IMG/VR virus record: IMGVR_UViG_3300013114_000447
Coordinates: 1 to 64,000 of that record
Direction: 5' to 3' (one strand)
Length of the DNA stretch: 64,000 nt
Origin: a virus
Positions within the stretch are counted from its first letter, which is position 1. The number at the start of each line of letters is the position of its first letter. The translations under genes were made by a program, and so were the position numbers. The notes beneath the pieces are model-generated. The model saw only the letters and a program-made list of their open reading frames with translations. It ran no database searches and was not told where the DNA came from. Of the stretch, positions 13,363 through 21,531 are shown piece by piece.

Positions 13363-15962
13363 TGATCAAGGTCCGTATTGGAAAAAAGAAATCGCATTGC
13401 GGCGAAGCCAAGAAAATAGGCTTTGGTCAGGGCACACCTCCAAAAGGTGAATGGTATAAGAAGCAAGAGATCGTCGTTGAAGACACAAAACTCCTCCGCG
13501 AACTCACTGAAGACGAGCTTGAGCGCGCGCTAGCTGCCGTCGAGGAAATCGATCCCGACGAATTGGCTTTTAACCAAATCTTTGGCGATAAAAAGCGCCT
13601 CGTTATTGATTTTCCTGTCGCTAATTTAGATTCAGAAGCGGGACGCTTCATTAACATGTGGGGCGATCTGGATGATGTGGAGACCGGCAGCGGCTATAGC
13701 GCCGATTGGCAAAAAGGAATTATCTCAGGACTGCGCACTATCAAAGATGAAAGTCTTGTTGGTGTGCCTGCCGAGATAGAGCGCGCCGCGTTTGGTTTCG
13801 GTGGCGAGAAAGAAAAAGGCCCGAAACAGAAGAAAGTCCAAATGAAAATTGGAAAATTCTTTGCCAAAATACACGATTTAGCCACAAAGCGTCAAGAGAT
13901 TATTCAACTATATTGGAAAAAGCACCACGAAAAGCATTTTAAAGGCGACCGACCTTATAGAGGGGGCCAAGCAAACTTTTCTCACATTCCAGTCGGAGAG
14001 ATCCGAGACCTAATTGGAGACGAAAAAGTGGAGCGTTACGATCAACTGACCAATCAGCTTAAAATGTATTTAGGCACCAAAGGAATGACCCGATTTGCCC
14101 AATTTCCAGACACCGCCCTCCGCGCTGGCGAATACTGGCAGAAAAACGCAGGTTTTATTAAGAAAAACATCGACGGGATGACTAACGATAAATACGCCAT
14201 CGTTATTACGCGTGATCCAGTCGATATGTTTCGCATGAGCGACTTCAATCAAATTACTTCATGCCACTCTCCACCATCAAGACCTTCGGAATCGGGCAAT
14301 TCATATTATAAATGCGCGGTTGCTGAGGCTATGGGTCACGGAGCAGTCGCCTATGTAGTCGACAAGACCGATTTGCTGGCTGCTGCTGACGCTGAGGCGC
14401 TTCCAGAAGCAGAAGACAATATCCAGGAAGGAGAACTTTTTGCGGACGAGACACGGGGCTCTCACGTCGGTTATGAAATGGATCTGGTTCCGCTCTCGCG
14501 CATTCGTTTGCGTCAGTATCGCTATTACGACAGCACCGCTCTAGCAACTGACGCAGCAGACTATGCAAAACCTAGCATTGAAGGCGGCACACAACTGGCT
14601 GTGCCTGAAATTGGAACCACACCATATGGTCTTAATATCCCAGGCTTCCTTGAACGCTTAGAAGGCTGGGCGAGAGAAAACCAGCAAGAGGCCATGACCC
14701 AAGTACCCAAGACGAGCAAAGGTAAAATAGAGTCGGGAGCCTTTGTACTTTATGGAGGAGCTTATGAAGAAGCTAGAACGAGCGGAGGCATGGGCCGCCG
14801 CAAAATGCTTGCAAGCTTTTTTGAAGTGCGCTTTGATGAAATGACAGGCGAGCCTCGACAAGACACGTCGACGGAACGCAAACTGCCAAAAGATATTGGA
14901 AAAGGAATAATTGAGTTTACTGAAGAAGCAGTCGCACGAGTTGCGATGCAATGGAATGACTCTTGGCATCGGAGTTCACCCGGAACTGCCGAACACCCAG
15001 GCATGCAGGTCTTCGCCCGAGTAGAAGACATGGGACAAAACGAGGATGGCGGATATGATTTTGCTATCGAGGGATCCGCAGTGATGCGTGTATTTTGGGA
15101 TGCCGATGAGTGGGAGAGGCTACCAAGAGCCGATGAGACAGATTGGATAGATCGCGAGGTTGCAGAATATGGCTTTGGCTTTGTTCAGGATTTAGTGGTC
15201 ATTAGGCGTGGAGATATGATATATGCTAAATTCGATATTAACAATAATGGGGTTTATAATCTCTATCATTACGGTACGTCTATCGAAGTTGATTTAGTAC
15301 ATACTGGGGTAACTCACTCGCCAGACGGCTTCGAAGAATATTGTCTGGAAATTAACAAGATAGATGATGTTCGAGAAGGACTCAAGGCTGTTCTCTCCAC
15401 CTTTTTTAAACGCCAAGGCTGGCTTCAAGGGGGCGCCTACATGCAGTTAGCCATGGATATTGAAAACGACGAACTGACCTCTTATGAATGGGATCTCCGA
15501 ACAGACGGAGAATATGAAGACTCCTATGAAGCCACCGCCACCGTTACACATGACTTTGATCCCGAAGAGTTAAATATCAATCCTGAAGTGTTATTGGGGA
15601 TTCTTGAAGACCGGGAATTTAGATTGCTGGTACGCACTCAATTCTTGCATGCGTTGCAGAAAACGACAGGCATAGACTTTCAGTTGGATATCGTGCCCGA
15701 GAAAGTAACGAATATTGGTGGGACGCTGCGGTTTCCATTTACTTTTCAAGTTACAGCCGATGACCCCACTGAACGTGTAGAATTATTTCGCGCTCTCGTT
15801 GAAGAGATCGACGACGAAGATGATATTGCGGCGCGCTTCGAGAAAGCGATGGCTCACGCACTAAACAACATGAAGCCCGTAGCGTATCGACAGAATTTGG
15901 ACGAGAACAAAAAATATGATGCCGATTGGGCACTAAAAAGATGGAAACAAAATTTTAACTAA
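13362..15962 (+). CDS. Large phage protein of unknown function with RMSDF/SCHS motif (866 aa)
   Basis: A long acidic protein. About residues 280-335 contain the most distinctive block: ITRDPVDMFRMSDFNQITSC, then HSPPSRP and YYKCAVAEAMGHGAVAYVV. I recall this block (R-P-x-D-x-x-R-M-S-D-F, SCHS, CAVAEA-GHG) from large proteins of T4-like marine phages. The remainder has several alpha/beta stretches without recognised motifs. The paired SCHS and KCAVAEA motifs look like a catalytic site. It has no leader of the MKLLLENWR type and starts with MIKVRIGKKK. It directly follows a leader-bearing gene with a one-base overlap. Confidence 0.6.
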   Translation: MIKVRIGKKKSHCGEAKKIGFGQGTPPKGEWYKKQEIVVEDTKLLRELTEDELERALAAVEEIDPDELAFNQIFGDKKRLVIDFPVANLDSEAGRFINMWGDLDDVETGSGYSADWQKGIISGLRTIKDESLVGVPAEIERAAFGFGGEKEKGPKQKKVQMKIGKFFAKIHDLATKRQEIIQLYWKKHHEKHFKGDRPYRGGQANFSHIPVGEIRDLIGDEKVERYDQLTNQLKMYLGTKGMTRFAQFPDTALRAGEYWQKNAGFIKKNIDGMTNDKYAIVITRDPVDMFRMSDFNQITSCHSPPSRPSESGNSYYKCAVAEAMGHGAVAYVVDKTDLLAAADAEALPEAEDNIQEGELFADETRGSHVGYEMDLVPLSRIRLRQYRYYDSTALATDAADYAKPSIEGGTQLAVPEIGTTPYGLNIPGFLERLEGWARENQQEAMTQVPKTSKGKIESGAFVLYGGAYEEARTSGGMGRRKMLASFFEVRFDEMTGEPRQDTSTERKLPKDIGKGIIEFTEEAVARVAMQWNDSWHRSSPGTAEHPGMQVFARVEDMGQNEDGGYDFAIEGSAVMRVFWDADEWERLPRADETDWIDREVAEYGFGFVQDLVVIRRGDMIYAKFDINNNGVYNLYHYGTSIEVDLVHTGVTHSPDGFEEYCLEINKIDDVREGLKAVLSTFFKRQGWLQGGAYMQLAMDIENDELTSYEWDLRTDGEYEDSYEATATVTHDFDPEELNINPEVLLGILEDREFRLLVRTQFLHALQKTTGIDFQLDIVPEKVTNIGGTLRFPFTFQVTADDPTERVELFRALVEEIDDEDDIAARFEKAMAHALNNMKPVAYRQNLDENKKYDADWALKRWKQNFN

Positions 15963-15973
15963 AGGAAGAGAAA

Positions 15974-16624
15974 ATGAGAAAGAGATTAATCGAAGCATGT
16001 GCATTTATGCTTTTGTTAGTAGCATGCACAACGTTAGTGTTTGGTATTGCAGGATGCAAGCCCAAGTTAACTACCGACGATAGCACAACCCCACCTATCC
16101 CCCAGGTAGATGATTCTGCTATTACAATTTCCCCCACCGATAGCGATGATCGCTCTTGGGTAACTTGGGAGACTTGTTCACAAAAACCAGGAGATCATCC
16201 CTGTGATTTTGAATTGATGGATCAGCATGGAGATATGGTGAGTCTATACGATTATCACGGAAAGGTTATTGTAATTGATCTGTCAACAATTTGGTGTGGG
16301 GTGTGTAACAACATCGCACAAGAAGGTGATGAGTGGCTCAATGATTATGGTGCGGAAAACTTTATCTGGCTAACTATCTTAATTGATAATGCTACAGGCG
16401 ATCCTCCCACATTAGCTGATATCCAGCATTGGGCTACGGTATACGGCATCGAAGTGCCTGTGCTAGTAGGCGACCGAAGCTTAGTAGATCTAACCGCTGA
16501 AACGGGTTATCCGTGCACCGGTTGGCCAACACTAGTTGTAATCGACCGAGAGATGGTTTTACAATACGGTATTAATGGATGGAATGAAACAACCATTCGT
16601 GGGTGGGTGCAAAGTCTGTTATGA
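15974..16624 (+). CDS. Thioredoxin-fold lipoprotein, TlpA/AhpC-like (216 aa)
   Basis: The signal peptide ends in the lipobox GIAGC (Cys28), followed by a Thr/Ser/Asp-rich linker typical of exported lipoproteins. The domain from about residue 70 has the redox motif WCGVC (107-111) after IVIDLSTIWC, and a cis-Pro region GWPTLVVID. It is likely a membrane-anchored periplasmic thiol-disulfide oxidoreductase or peroxidase-like protein. Its stop overlaps the start of the next lipoprotein, and the two may act together, for example if this protein assists folding of secreted partners. Confidence 0.8.
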   Translation: MRKRLIEACAFMLLLVACTTLVFGIAGCKPKLTTDDSTTPPIPQVDDSAITISPTDSDDRSWVTWETCSQKPGDHPCDFELMDQHGDMVSLYDYHGKVIVIDLSTIWCGVCNNIAQEGDEWLNDYGAENFIWLTILIDNATGDPPTLADIQHWATVYGIEVPVLVGDRSLVDLTAETGYPCTGWPTLVVIDREMVLQYGINGWNETTIRGWVQSLL

Positions 16625-17190
16625 TGTCCTTGTTGCTACTCTTGGGGTGCACCAACGCGCCTGTCATCGTAGTGCAAGAGACAACTACGCATGAAGAACG
16701 CCAACTCCATAAAGTATCAGAGACTATTGATGCTTCGTTCTTTAATCGTGGCCCACAAAGTCAAGGAGGATGGCAGGGCACCCCCGACATCCGTGTGTGC
16801 ACCACCGCACCCATTTCTCAGCGGAGAGTAGAAAAAGGACTTGACTTTTGGCGAGAACTAGGTTATAGTTTTGGTAGGATATATTATAATGATGTATCGA
16901 GACATTGTATTGAAGATATATTTTCATATAATACAATAATCATTGATTTGATTGACGGAACACACAGAGAGCCAGCGCTCGCCACCACAACGTCGTGGAT
17001 TGACCGAGAAACCCGAGAGATTTTGAAAGCCAAAATTGCGCTTAAAAATACATGGGGCGAAGCCGACCGAATTCTAGAACACGAGCTTGGGCATGCGCTA
17101 GGCTGGCTCGACTATAATCAAACTGGTCATATTATGCACCACGAATGGAGTCGAGGAGGACTAAATACCATGGGAGTGGAAGTCCAATGA
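16621..17190 (+). CDS. Matrixin-like metalloprotease lipoprotein (189 aa)
   Basis: Short signal with lipobox LLLGC (Cys10). The zinc motif HELGHALGWLD (154-164) is the metzincin signature HExxHxxGxxD, with Asp as third ligand as in some matrixin-like families, and Met172 (GHIMHH) is a possible Met-turn. The ATG at 16621 overlaps the preceding stop. The protein is predicted to be periplasmic or surface-attached. Together with the trypsin-like enzyme at 11339 it forms a secreted-protease set that is unusual for phages. Confidence 0.75.
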   Translation: MMSLLLLLGCTNAPVIVVQETTTHEERQLHKVSETIDASFFNRGPQSQGGWQGTPDIRVCTTAPISQRRVEKGLDFWRELGYSFGRIYYNDVSRHCIEDIFSYNTIIIDLIDGTHREPALATTTSWIDRETREILKAKIALKNTWGEADRILEHELGHALGWLDYNQTGHIMHHEWSRGGLNTMGVEVQ

Positions 17191-17816
17191 AACTTTTAAT
17201 GGAAAATTGGCGAGAGTTTTTGAATGAGACCTCACCTCCTTTTGAAGAGATTCAATCTATTATTGATCAAAATCCTTATTTAAAAGGCAAAGTTAGTGCA
17301 ACTGAGGAGACAGTCTACGATATGGGGGATAAATATCTCCTGATGTCGGGGGTTTCCCACATAGCCGAGCGCCACCAAGATAAATGTTTTCCAGGCTCTC
17401 TTTTTCTCCAAGATGAGGAAGTGATAAAGAAAGCAATTCTCAATATTGTAGCCCAAATGCCCCCTGCGGAAGGAAAAGCGCTAGCTATGCCTTCGGGGAT
17501 TTCTGGACTTGGAATGGAGAGATTAGTCAAAACAACACCTGAAGAAGTCGCCGGACTTGAAGATTACACGATGAATGATGGTACAATTGTTAAAATTAAA
17601 CGCGAAGGCAATAATCCCGGGCAAGTAACCGATAAATTAACAGTTATTGCTCCCTCTATTGGCAACATAGGTGGAAAGCCTCTACTTTCTCTAATAACTG
17701 CGTTTCCGGGTTTCATGGGAACTGGGCGCGGCGGTGACGGAGATATTGAGATCCTTGACCGCAGCGATTTTACAAAAAATGGATATTATTTTTTAATCCC
17801 AGAGGATTGTAAATGA
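17187..17816 (+). CDS. Leader-bearing protein with BECR-type RNase-like C-terminal domain (209 aa)
   Basis: Starts MKLLMENWREFLNE, a full leader ending in L-N-E. Further on, SGVSHIAERHQDKCFPGS (His58, Arg62, His63) and, near the end, SLITAFPG (168-175) recall the Barnase/EndoU/ColicinE5-D/RelE-like fold, which carries an early H-x(3-4)-H helix and a late [ST]-x-[TS]-A-[FY]-P strand. If so, this is a nuclease cargo delivered with the DNA. The match is by eye only. The start overlaps the upstream stop (ATGA). Confidence 0.5.
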   Translation: MKLLMENWREFLNETSPPFEEIQSIIDQNPYLKGKVSATEETVYDMGDKYLLMSGVSHIAERHQDKCFPGSLFLQDEEVIKKAILNIVAQMPPAEGKALAMPSGISGLGMERLVKTTPEEVAGLEDYTMNDGTIVKIKREGNNPGQVTDKLTVIAPSIGNIGGKPLLSLITAFPGFMGTGRGGDGDIEILDRSDFTKNGYYFLIPEDCK

Positions 17817-18259
17817 AACTCCTACTTGAAAATTGGCGGAAGTATTTGACGGAGACAATCGGATTAGACGATAATCCTGATTTATCACAAGACGGCTTTG
17901 AAACGGCAAAATTGCCTATTCCCTTAGAATTTAGATATGCAGAAACAGACGAGACCATTGAAACAAAAGAAGGTCCAGTAAACGCAACCGCCGGCGATGC
18001 TATCATGACCGGCACTGAAGGTGAACAATGGCCGATCCCCGCAGAGAAATTTGCAGAGACTTATGATGATTTAGGCGACGGAACAGCCGCAAAGAAAAAC
18101 ATTCCTGTTTTTGCTAAAGAAATGGCTGAGCCCTTCCAAGTTAAAGTATCATGGTCAGATGATTTATTACAAGGCGAAGCAGGAGACTATTTAGTTCAAT
18201 ACGGCGTGGGTGACTACGGCGTTGTGGGCAGAGAAATATTTGGAAAAACATATAAATGA
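17813..18259 (+). CDS. Leader-bearing PGDYG-like protein (148 aa)
   Basis: Starts MKLLLENWRKYLTE; its first 26 bases are identical to four other copies. The body has two PGDYG-like units: TAGDAIMTGTEGEQWPIP with KFAETYD (about residues 56-83), and GEAGDYLVQYGVGDYGVVG with IFGKTYK at the end. PGDYG domains are small beta folds of unknown function. The start overlaps the preceding stop (ATGA). Confidence 0.65.
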   Translation: MKLLLENWRKYLTETIGLDDNPDLSQDGFETAKLPIPLEFRYAETDETIETKEGPVNATAGDAIMTGTEGEQWPIPAEKFAETYDDLGDGTAAKKNIPVFAKEMAEPFQVKVSWSDDLLQGEAGDYLVQYGVGDYGVVGREIFGKTYK

Positions 18260-18984
18260 AACTCCTACTTGAAAATTGGCGAGAGTTCATAAATGAAAAC
18301 CAAGAAGGATCTGGGCTGCTTTACCACGCCACCTTGTCTGGTGAGAATAACAGCATTGTTCGTTCATTTATTGATAACGGGATCGATCCAACGCGCGCTG
18401 GGGGCTTTGGTCAAGGTGGAGGCTTCTATCTTTGGACCGATATAAAGGATGCCCATCATTATATTAAAGGCTTGGTTTACGGCATGAAGGGCGCTTCGAA
18501 AGAGGAGGAGGTCGAAGGCAAGCCCATTATAGTAGTGGTTGACGAACCAGTTACTCCTCAAAACTTTGATATTGATTATGAACTGTATGCTAAGGGGCTT
18601 ATTGGTTTTATCGAAGGTAACCTTGATTACTTTAAACAAAATGGTGAAGCCCTAGGTATTATAACAAAAAAGCTTGACAGTCATTTGAGTGTTGATAAAA
18701 AAGCACTTGGCCTCCAGGGCGGGAGGAAGACTGTTGCTCGATGGGATTCTCGCGCTTCGTGGGATAGTGACATACATGGAGAAGACTACGGAATTGATAT
18801 TGGCACTGGTGAACTGTTGGGAATGGTGGCATCTAAACTTCATGAATTGGACCCCACAAAATATGAAGAGTTTGAGAAGCAGGCTCTCCCGCCTGCCCGG
18901 GCTTTAAAATACAATGGCGAAACAAAGATTTGGCCATTACGCATTGAAGATGCCGAAGGCAATGTTCTGTGGAGCAGAGAATGA
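18256..18984 (+). CDS. Leader-bearing ADP-ribosyltransferase-like protein (242 aa)
   Basis: Starts MKLLLENWREFINE (I-N-E end). The body opens with LLYHATLSGENNS (YHAT 23-26), then an isoleucine-rich helix and GGFGQGGGFYLWTDIKDAHH (GGGFYLW 54-60). The order Y-H-[GA]-T, then G-x-G-F-Y-[LT], then a helix with Ala resembles ART-fold proteins such as the DUF3990/PARP-like groups. T4 packages its ADP-ribosyltransferase Alt through a similar N-terminal tag, so function and packaging would agree. The catalytic Glu is not assigned with confidence. Confidence 0.55.
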   Translation: MKLLLENWREFINENQEGSGLLYHATLSGENNSIVRSFIDNGIDPTRAGGFGQGGGFYLWTDIKDAHHYIKGLVYGMKGASKEEEVEGKPIIVVVDEPVTPQNFDIDYELYAKGLIGFIEGNLDYFKQNGEALGIITKKLDSHLSVDKKALGLQGGRKTVARWDSRASWDSDIHGEDYGIDIGTGELLGMVASKLHELDPTKYEEFEKQALPPARALKYNGETKIWPLRIEDAEGNVLWSRE

Positions 18985-19607
18985 AACTCCTACTTGAAAA
19001 TTGGCGGAAGTTTTTAAACGAGAAAAAATGGGAAGACTTTGATCATCCCAAGAATCAATGGGCCGATGTTTCACCCAGTGATATCAAAGCCGCACAACAT
19101 CCGATTAATGTAGACTTATCTGATGAATTATATGATCTGATTGATGTTGCATATGCTGCCATAGGAGGCAATTTTGATTTTGCTAACTCTGGCGATCTTC
19201 CTGGCGATCATGATCAGTGGGGAGCTATTGACATCGATGATGATCCGGAACCAGATGCACTTCGTGTTTCCAAAACAAAGCCGGCCGGCTCAAAGATGAC
19301 TGTCGCAGGTCATGACGGGTCCAAGTCTGGAAAAGATGCCTATATTAGCAGGACTGCCGAATTATTATCACAACCGGGACACTATGCGGAAATGTCCAAG
19401 AAAATTGCGGATATTATGATAAAATATTATGATATCCCGGCGGTCACCGACCCCGAAAAAGTACAGCAAGTATTGGGTCCTAATAAGTCTATCAAATGGC
19501 TCGGACCCCACCCAGAAGGAAAGCATCCTGGCATTGACGGCTGGTATACGAGAGACATCGGTCCCAATAAAGATATTCTCAAGATTATGCTTGGGAATCC
19601 AAAATGA
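18981..19607 (+). CDS. Leader-bearing phage protein, possibly GNAT-like (208 aa)
   Basis: Starts MKLLLENWRKFLNE. The body contains YDLIDVAYAAIGGNFDF, WGAIDIDDDPEPDA, TVAGHDGSKSGKDAY, YAEMSKKIADIMIK and GIDGWYTRDIG. I recall this pattern in phage proteins often labelled as acetyltransferase-like, but I cannot see the usual acetyl-CoA loop. The start overlaps the preceding stop, and the leader DNA is one of the five identical copies. Confidence 0.55.
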   Translation: MKLLLENWRKFLNEKKWEDFDHPKNQWADVSPSDIKAAQHPINVDLSDELYDLIDVAYAAIGGNFDFANSGDLPGDHDQWGAIDIDDDPEPDALRVSKTKPAGSKMTVAGHDGSKSGKDAYISRTAELLSQPGHYAEMSKKIADIMIKYYDIPAVTDPEKVQQVLGPNKSIKWLGPHPEGKHPGIDGWYTRDIGPNKDILKIMLGNPK

Positions 19608-20053
19608 AAATTCTATTTTTACACGGACTTGAATCAACCCCAGGCGGAAGAAAGCCCACGACCATCTCAGATGCTGGCTACGAAGTGATTGAGCCAATTC
19701 TTCCTGCGAACAGTTGGAACGATAGTATCAGCGCAGCCCAAGAGGCATATGATGAAGAACAACCAGATATCATAGTTGGTTCGTCCCGGGGAGGAGCAGT
19801 TGCTATGGCCGCTAATCTTCCTGCACGTAAAATGATTTTAATTGCGCCGGCGTGGAAAAAGTATTGCCCTGGTTGTACTATTGCTCCCAATACAATTATT
19901 CTTCATTCGCCTGATGACGAGGTAATAGCCTTTGCAGACAGCAGACTATTGTCGAAGATGTTCGGCGCCGAACTAGTTATAGCGGGCGATGACCACCGCA
20001 TGAATGATAGCGGAGCATTGGCTAAGATGATGCAGGCAATAGATAACTCATGA
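19604..20053 (+). CDS. YqiA-like alpha/beta-hydrolase (149 aa)
   Basis: MKILFLHGLESTPGGRKP is the oxyanion strand of small YqiA-type esterases. The nucleophile elbow is GSSRGG (about residues 65-70), a late Asp lies in HSPDDEV and the catalytic His is in GDDHRMND. It lacks the shared leader although it sits between leader genes. It starts in ATGA overlap with the preceding gene, and its own stop overlaps the orphan leader ORF. It is probably a small esterase or thioesterase. Confidence 0.75.
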   Translation: MKILFLHGLESTPGGRKPTTISDAGYEVIEPILPANSWNDSISAAQEAYDEEQPDIIVGSSRGGAVAMAANLPARKMILIAPAWKKYCPGCTIAPNTIILHSPDDEVIAFADSRLLSKMFGAELVIAGDDHRMNDSGALAKMMQAIDNS

Positions 20054-20085
20054 AACTCCTACTTGAAAATTGGCGAGGGCTATAA
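20050..20085 (+). CDS. Orphan leader micro-ORF (11 aa)
   Basis: The exact 26-base leader repeat is followed by GGG CTA TAA, giving MKLLLENWRGL and stop. The next ATG starts one base later. Either a leader gene lost its cargo here, or a new gene was inserted behind a leader and the fusion broke. The GAGGG inside the micro-ORF could serve as the ribosome site for the gene at 20086. Confidence 0.6.
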   Translation: MKLLLENWRGL

Positions 20086-21531
20086 ATGGCAATAACTCTA
20101 GAATATATGAGGCGTAAACAAAAACAACTGGAAAGAAAAATGCGGCGCGAAGCTGAATTGGAAGCTGAAAAAGAGGCAGAACGAGTTGCTGAGATAGAGG
20201 CCGAACTTCGCGAACAGGAAGAAATTGCTGCAAGGGCGCGCCTTCTTGTGGAACAACAGGAAGATAAGCGCCTTCATCAGAGGTATCTTAAAAGAAAGCA
20301 AAAAATAGCAGATCAAAAATGGGATAACCAGTTTGACGCTTTAATGACTCAGATAAAAAATCAAACCCAAAAGGATAATAAGCTTGAAGAAATAAGGTTT
20401 ATAATCCAAAATCGCGAACCCTCTCTTCAACAGCTTGATTGGGATACGTGGTTATCCGTTCCTTTCAATCAAAGGCTCGCTGAATTGGATTTTGAGCGGG
20501 CGATGGAAATGTTTAAGCGCGATAATCTAATGTCTGCACGGCGTAAGAAAACGCGCGGGAAGTCTCCCAAGATCGATGCTGCTGTTAATTATGCATTATC
20601 ATTCACTGGCAATGATGCAGTAGGCGCCCGCGCAGATTTGGTCGCAACATCGTTTACTCCTAATGATCCTACAAATAAAGGCTTTTCAAGTTCTGACAGA
20701 AAACCACTTGCAGAATCAGGATTTACTATATCATTTTGGTGGAGACCAGACCAAAACTATCAGGATTCATTTCCTATTGGCTGGAAAAGAGATACACATG
20801 CCAGATTTGACTTTGGAATAAGAAATGCATCAAAACCATGGTTTGGTTTAGGCAGTTCAGAATTAAAAGGCGTAACTTGGGAAACTATGTTTGATGATTC
20901 AGGTAATTCAGATTTAAAAAACACATTATTGGATAGTGGCGAAGGAACAGACCCCGGCTCTGGTAATCATTTAATACTGGGTAAATGGTATCATCTTGTA
21001 GCAACATATGCAGGTACTGATAATCCTGATGGTGATGGTTACATGCTCCGTAAAATATATTTAAATGGATATCACATATATGGGGGATTTGGTGAAGCAA
21101 AGCAATCTGTGAACTGGACGAGCCACACTGGCGCTCAGATGGCCCGGGGTTTAGCTTTTGGTATGCGCGTAGTAGTAGCTTCAGGAACGGACTCAGAATC
21201 AGGACTAAGAAATGCTAAATATAACAACGGAAACGCATGTGGGCTTGATGAAATAGCTATTTATAGTGAAGCCAAAGATGCCGATTGGGTTACGAATGTA
21301 TATAATGGTGGTGTGGATTACAATCATAAAGATTCGGGCGGCGATGGTCTTGTAGGATATTGGAGACTTAATGAAGGTAATGGAAATACTGTTAAAGATT
21401 TATCAGGATATGGTTGGCACGGAACATTCACTAATGCTTCATACGGAACAAAGATTGATGCCGCTATAGCCGATCTACCACCTTCAGGAACACCAACTTG
21501 GATCAAGGTACCAACAGGATACGGTCAATAA
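20086..21531 (+). CDS. Coiled coil plus LamG/concanavalin-like domain protein (481 aa)
   Basis: Residues 1-160 are strongly charged coiled coil (MRRKQKQLERKMRREAELEA and on). From about residue 165 a concanavalin-like/LamG domain begins (NYALSFTGNDAVGARADL, FTISFWWRPDQN, WYHLVATYAGTD, LDEIAIYSEA, LVGYWRLNEGNG). LamG domains bind glycans and occur in phage tail, fibre and decoration proteins. The short C-terminal tail is free of domains. It directly follows the orphan leader, so it may once have carried it. Confidence 0.75.
   Translation: MAITLEYMRRKQKQLERKMRREAELEAEKEAERVAEIEAELREQEEIAARARLLVEQQEDKRLHQRYLKRKQKIADQKWDNQFDALMTQIKNQTQKDNKLEEIRFIIQNREPSLQQLDWDTWLSVPFNQRLAELDFERAMEMFKRDNLMSARRKKTRGKSPKIDAAVNYALSFTGNDAVGARADLVATSFTPNDPTNKGFSSSDRKPLAESGFTISFWWRPDQNYQDSFPIGWKRDTHARFDFGIRNASKPWFGLGSSELKGVTWETMFDDSGNSDLKNTLLDSGEGTDPGSGNHLILGKWYHLVATYAGTDNPDGDGYMLRKIYLNGYHIYGGFGEAKQSVNWTSHTGAQMARGLAFGMRVVVASGTDSESGLRNAKYNNGNACGLDEIAIYSEAKDADWVTNVYNGGVDYNHKDSGGDGLVGYWRLNEGNGNTVKDLSGYGWHGTFTNASYGTKIDAAIADLPPSGTPTWIKVPTGYGQ

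Noticed and set aside
13427-15933. Many open frames on the minus strand (for example inside the 866-aa gene)
   Set aside because: They are shadows of high-scoring + strand genes. They lack ribosome sites and recognisable domains, and all supported genes are on the + strand.
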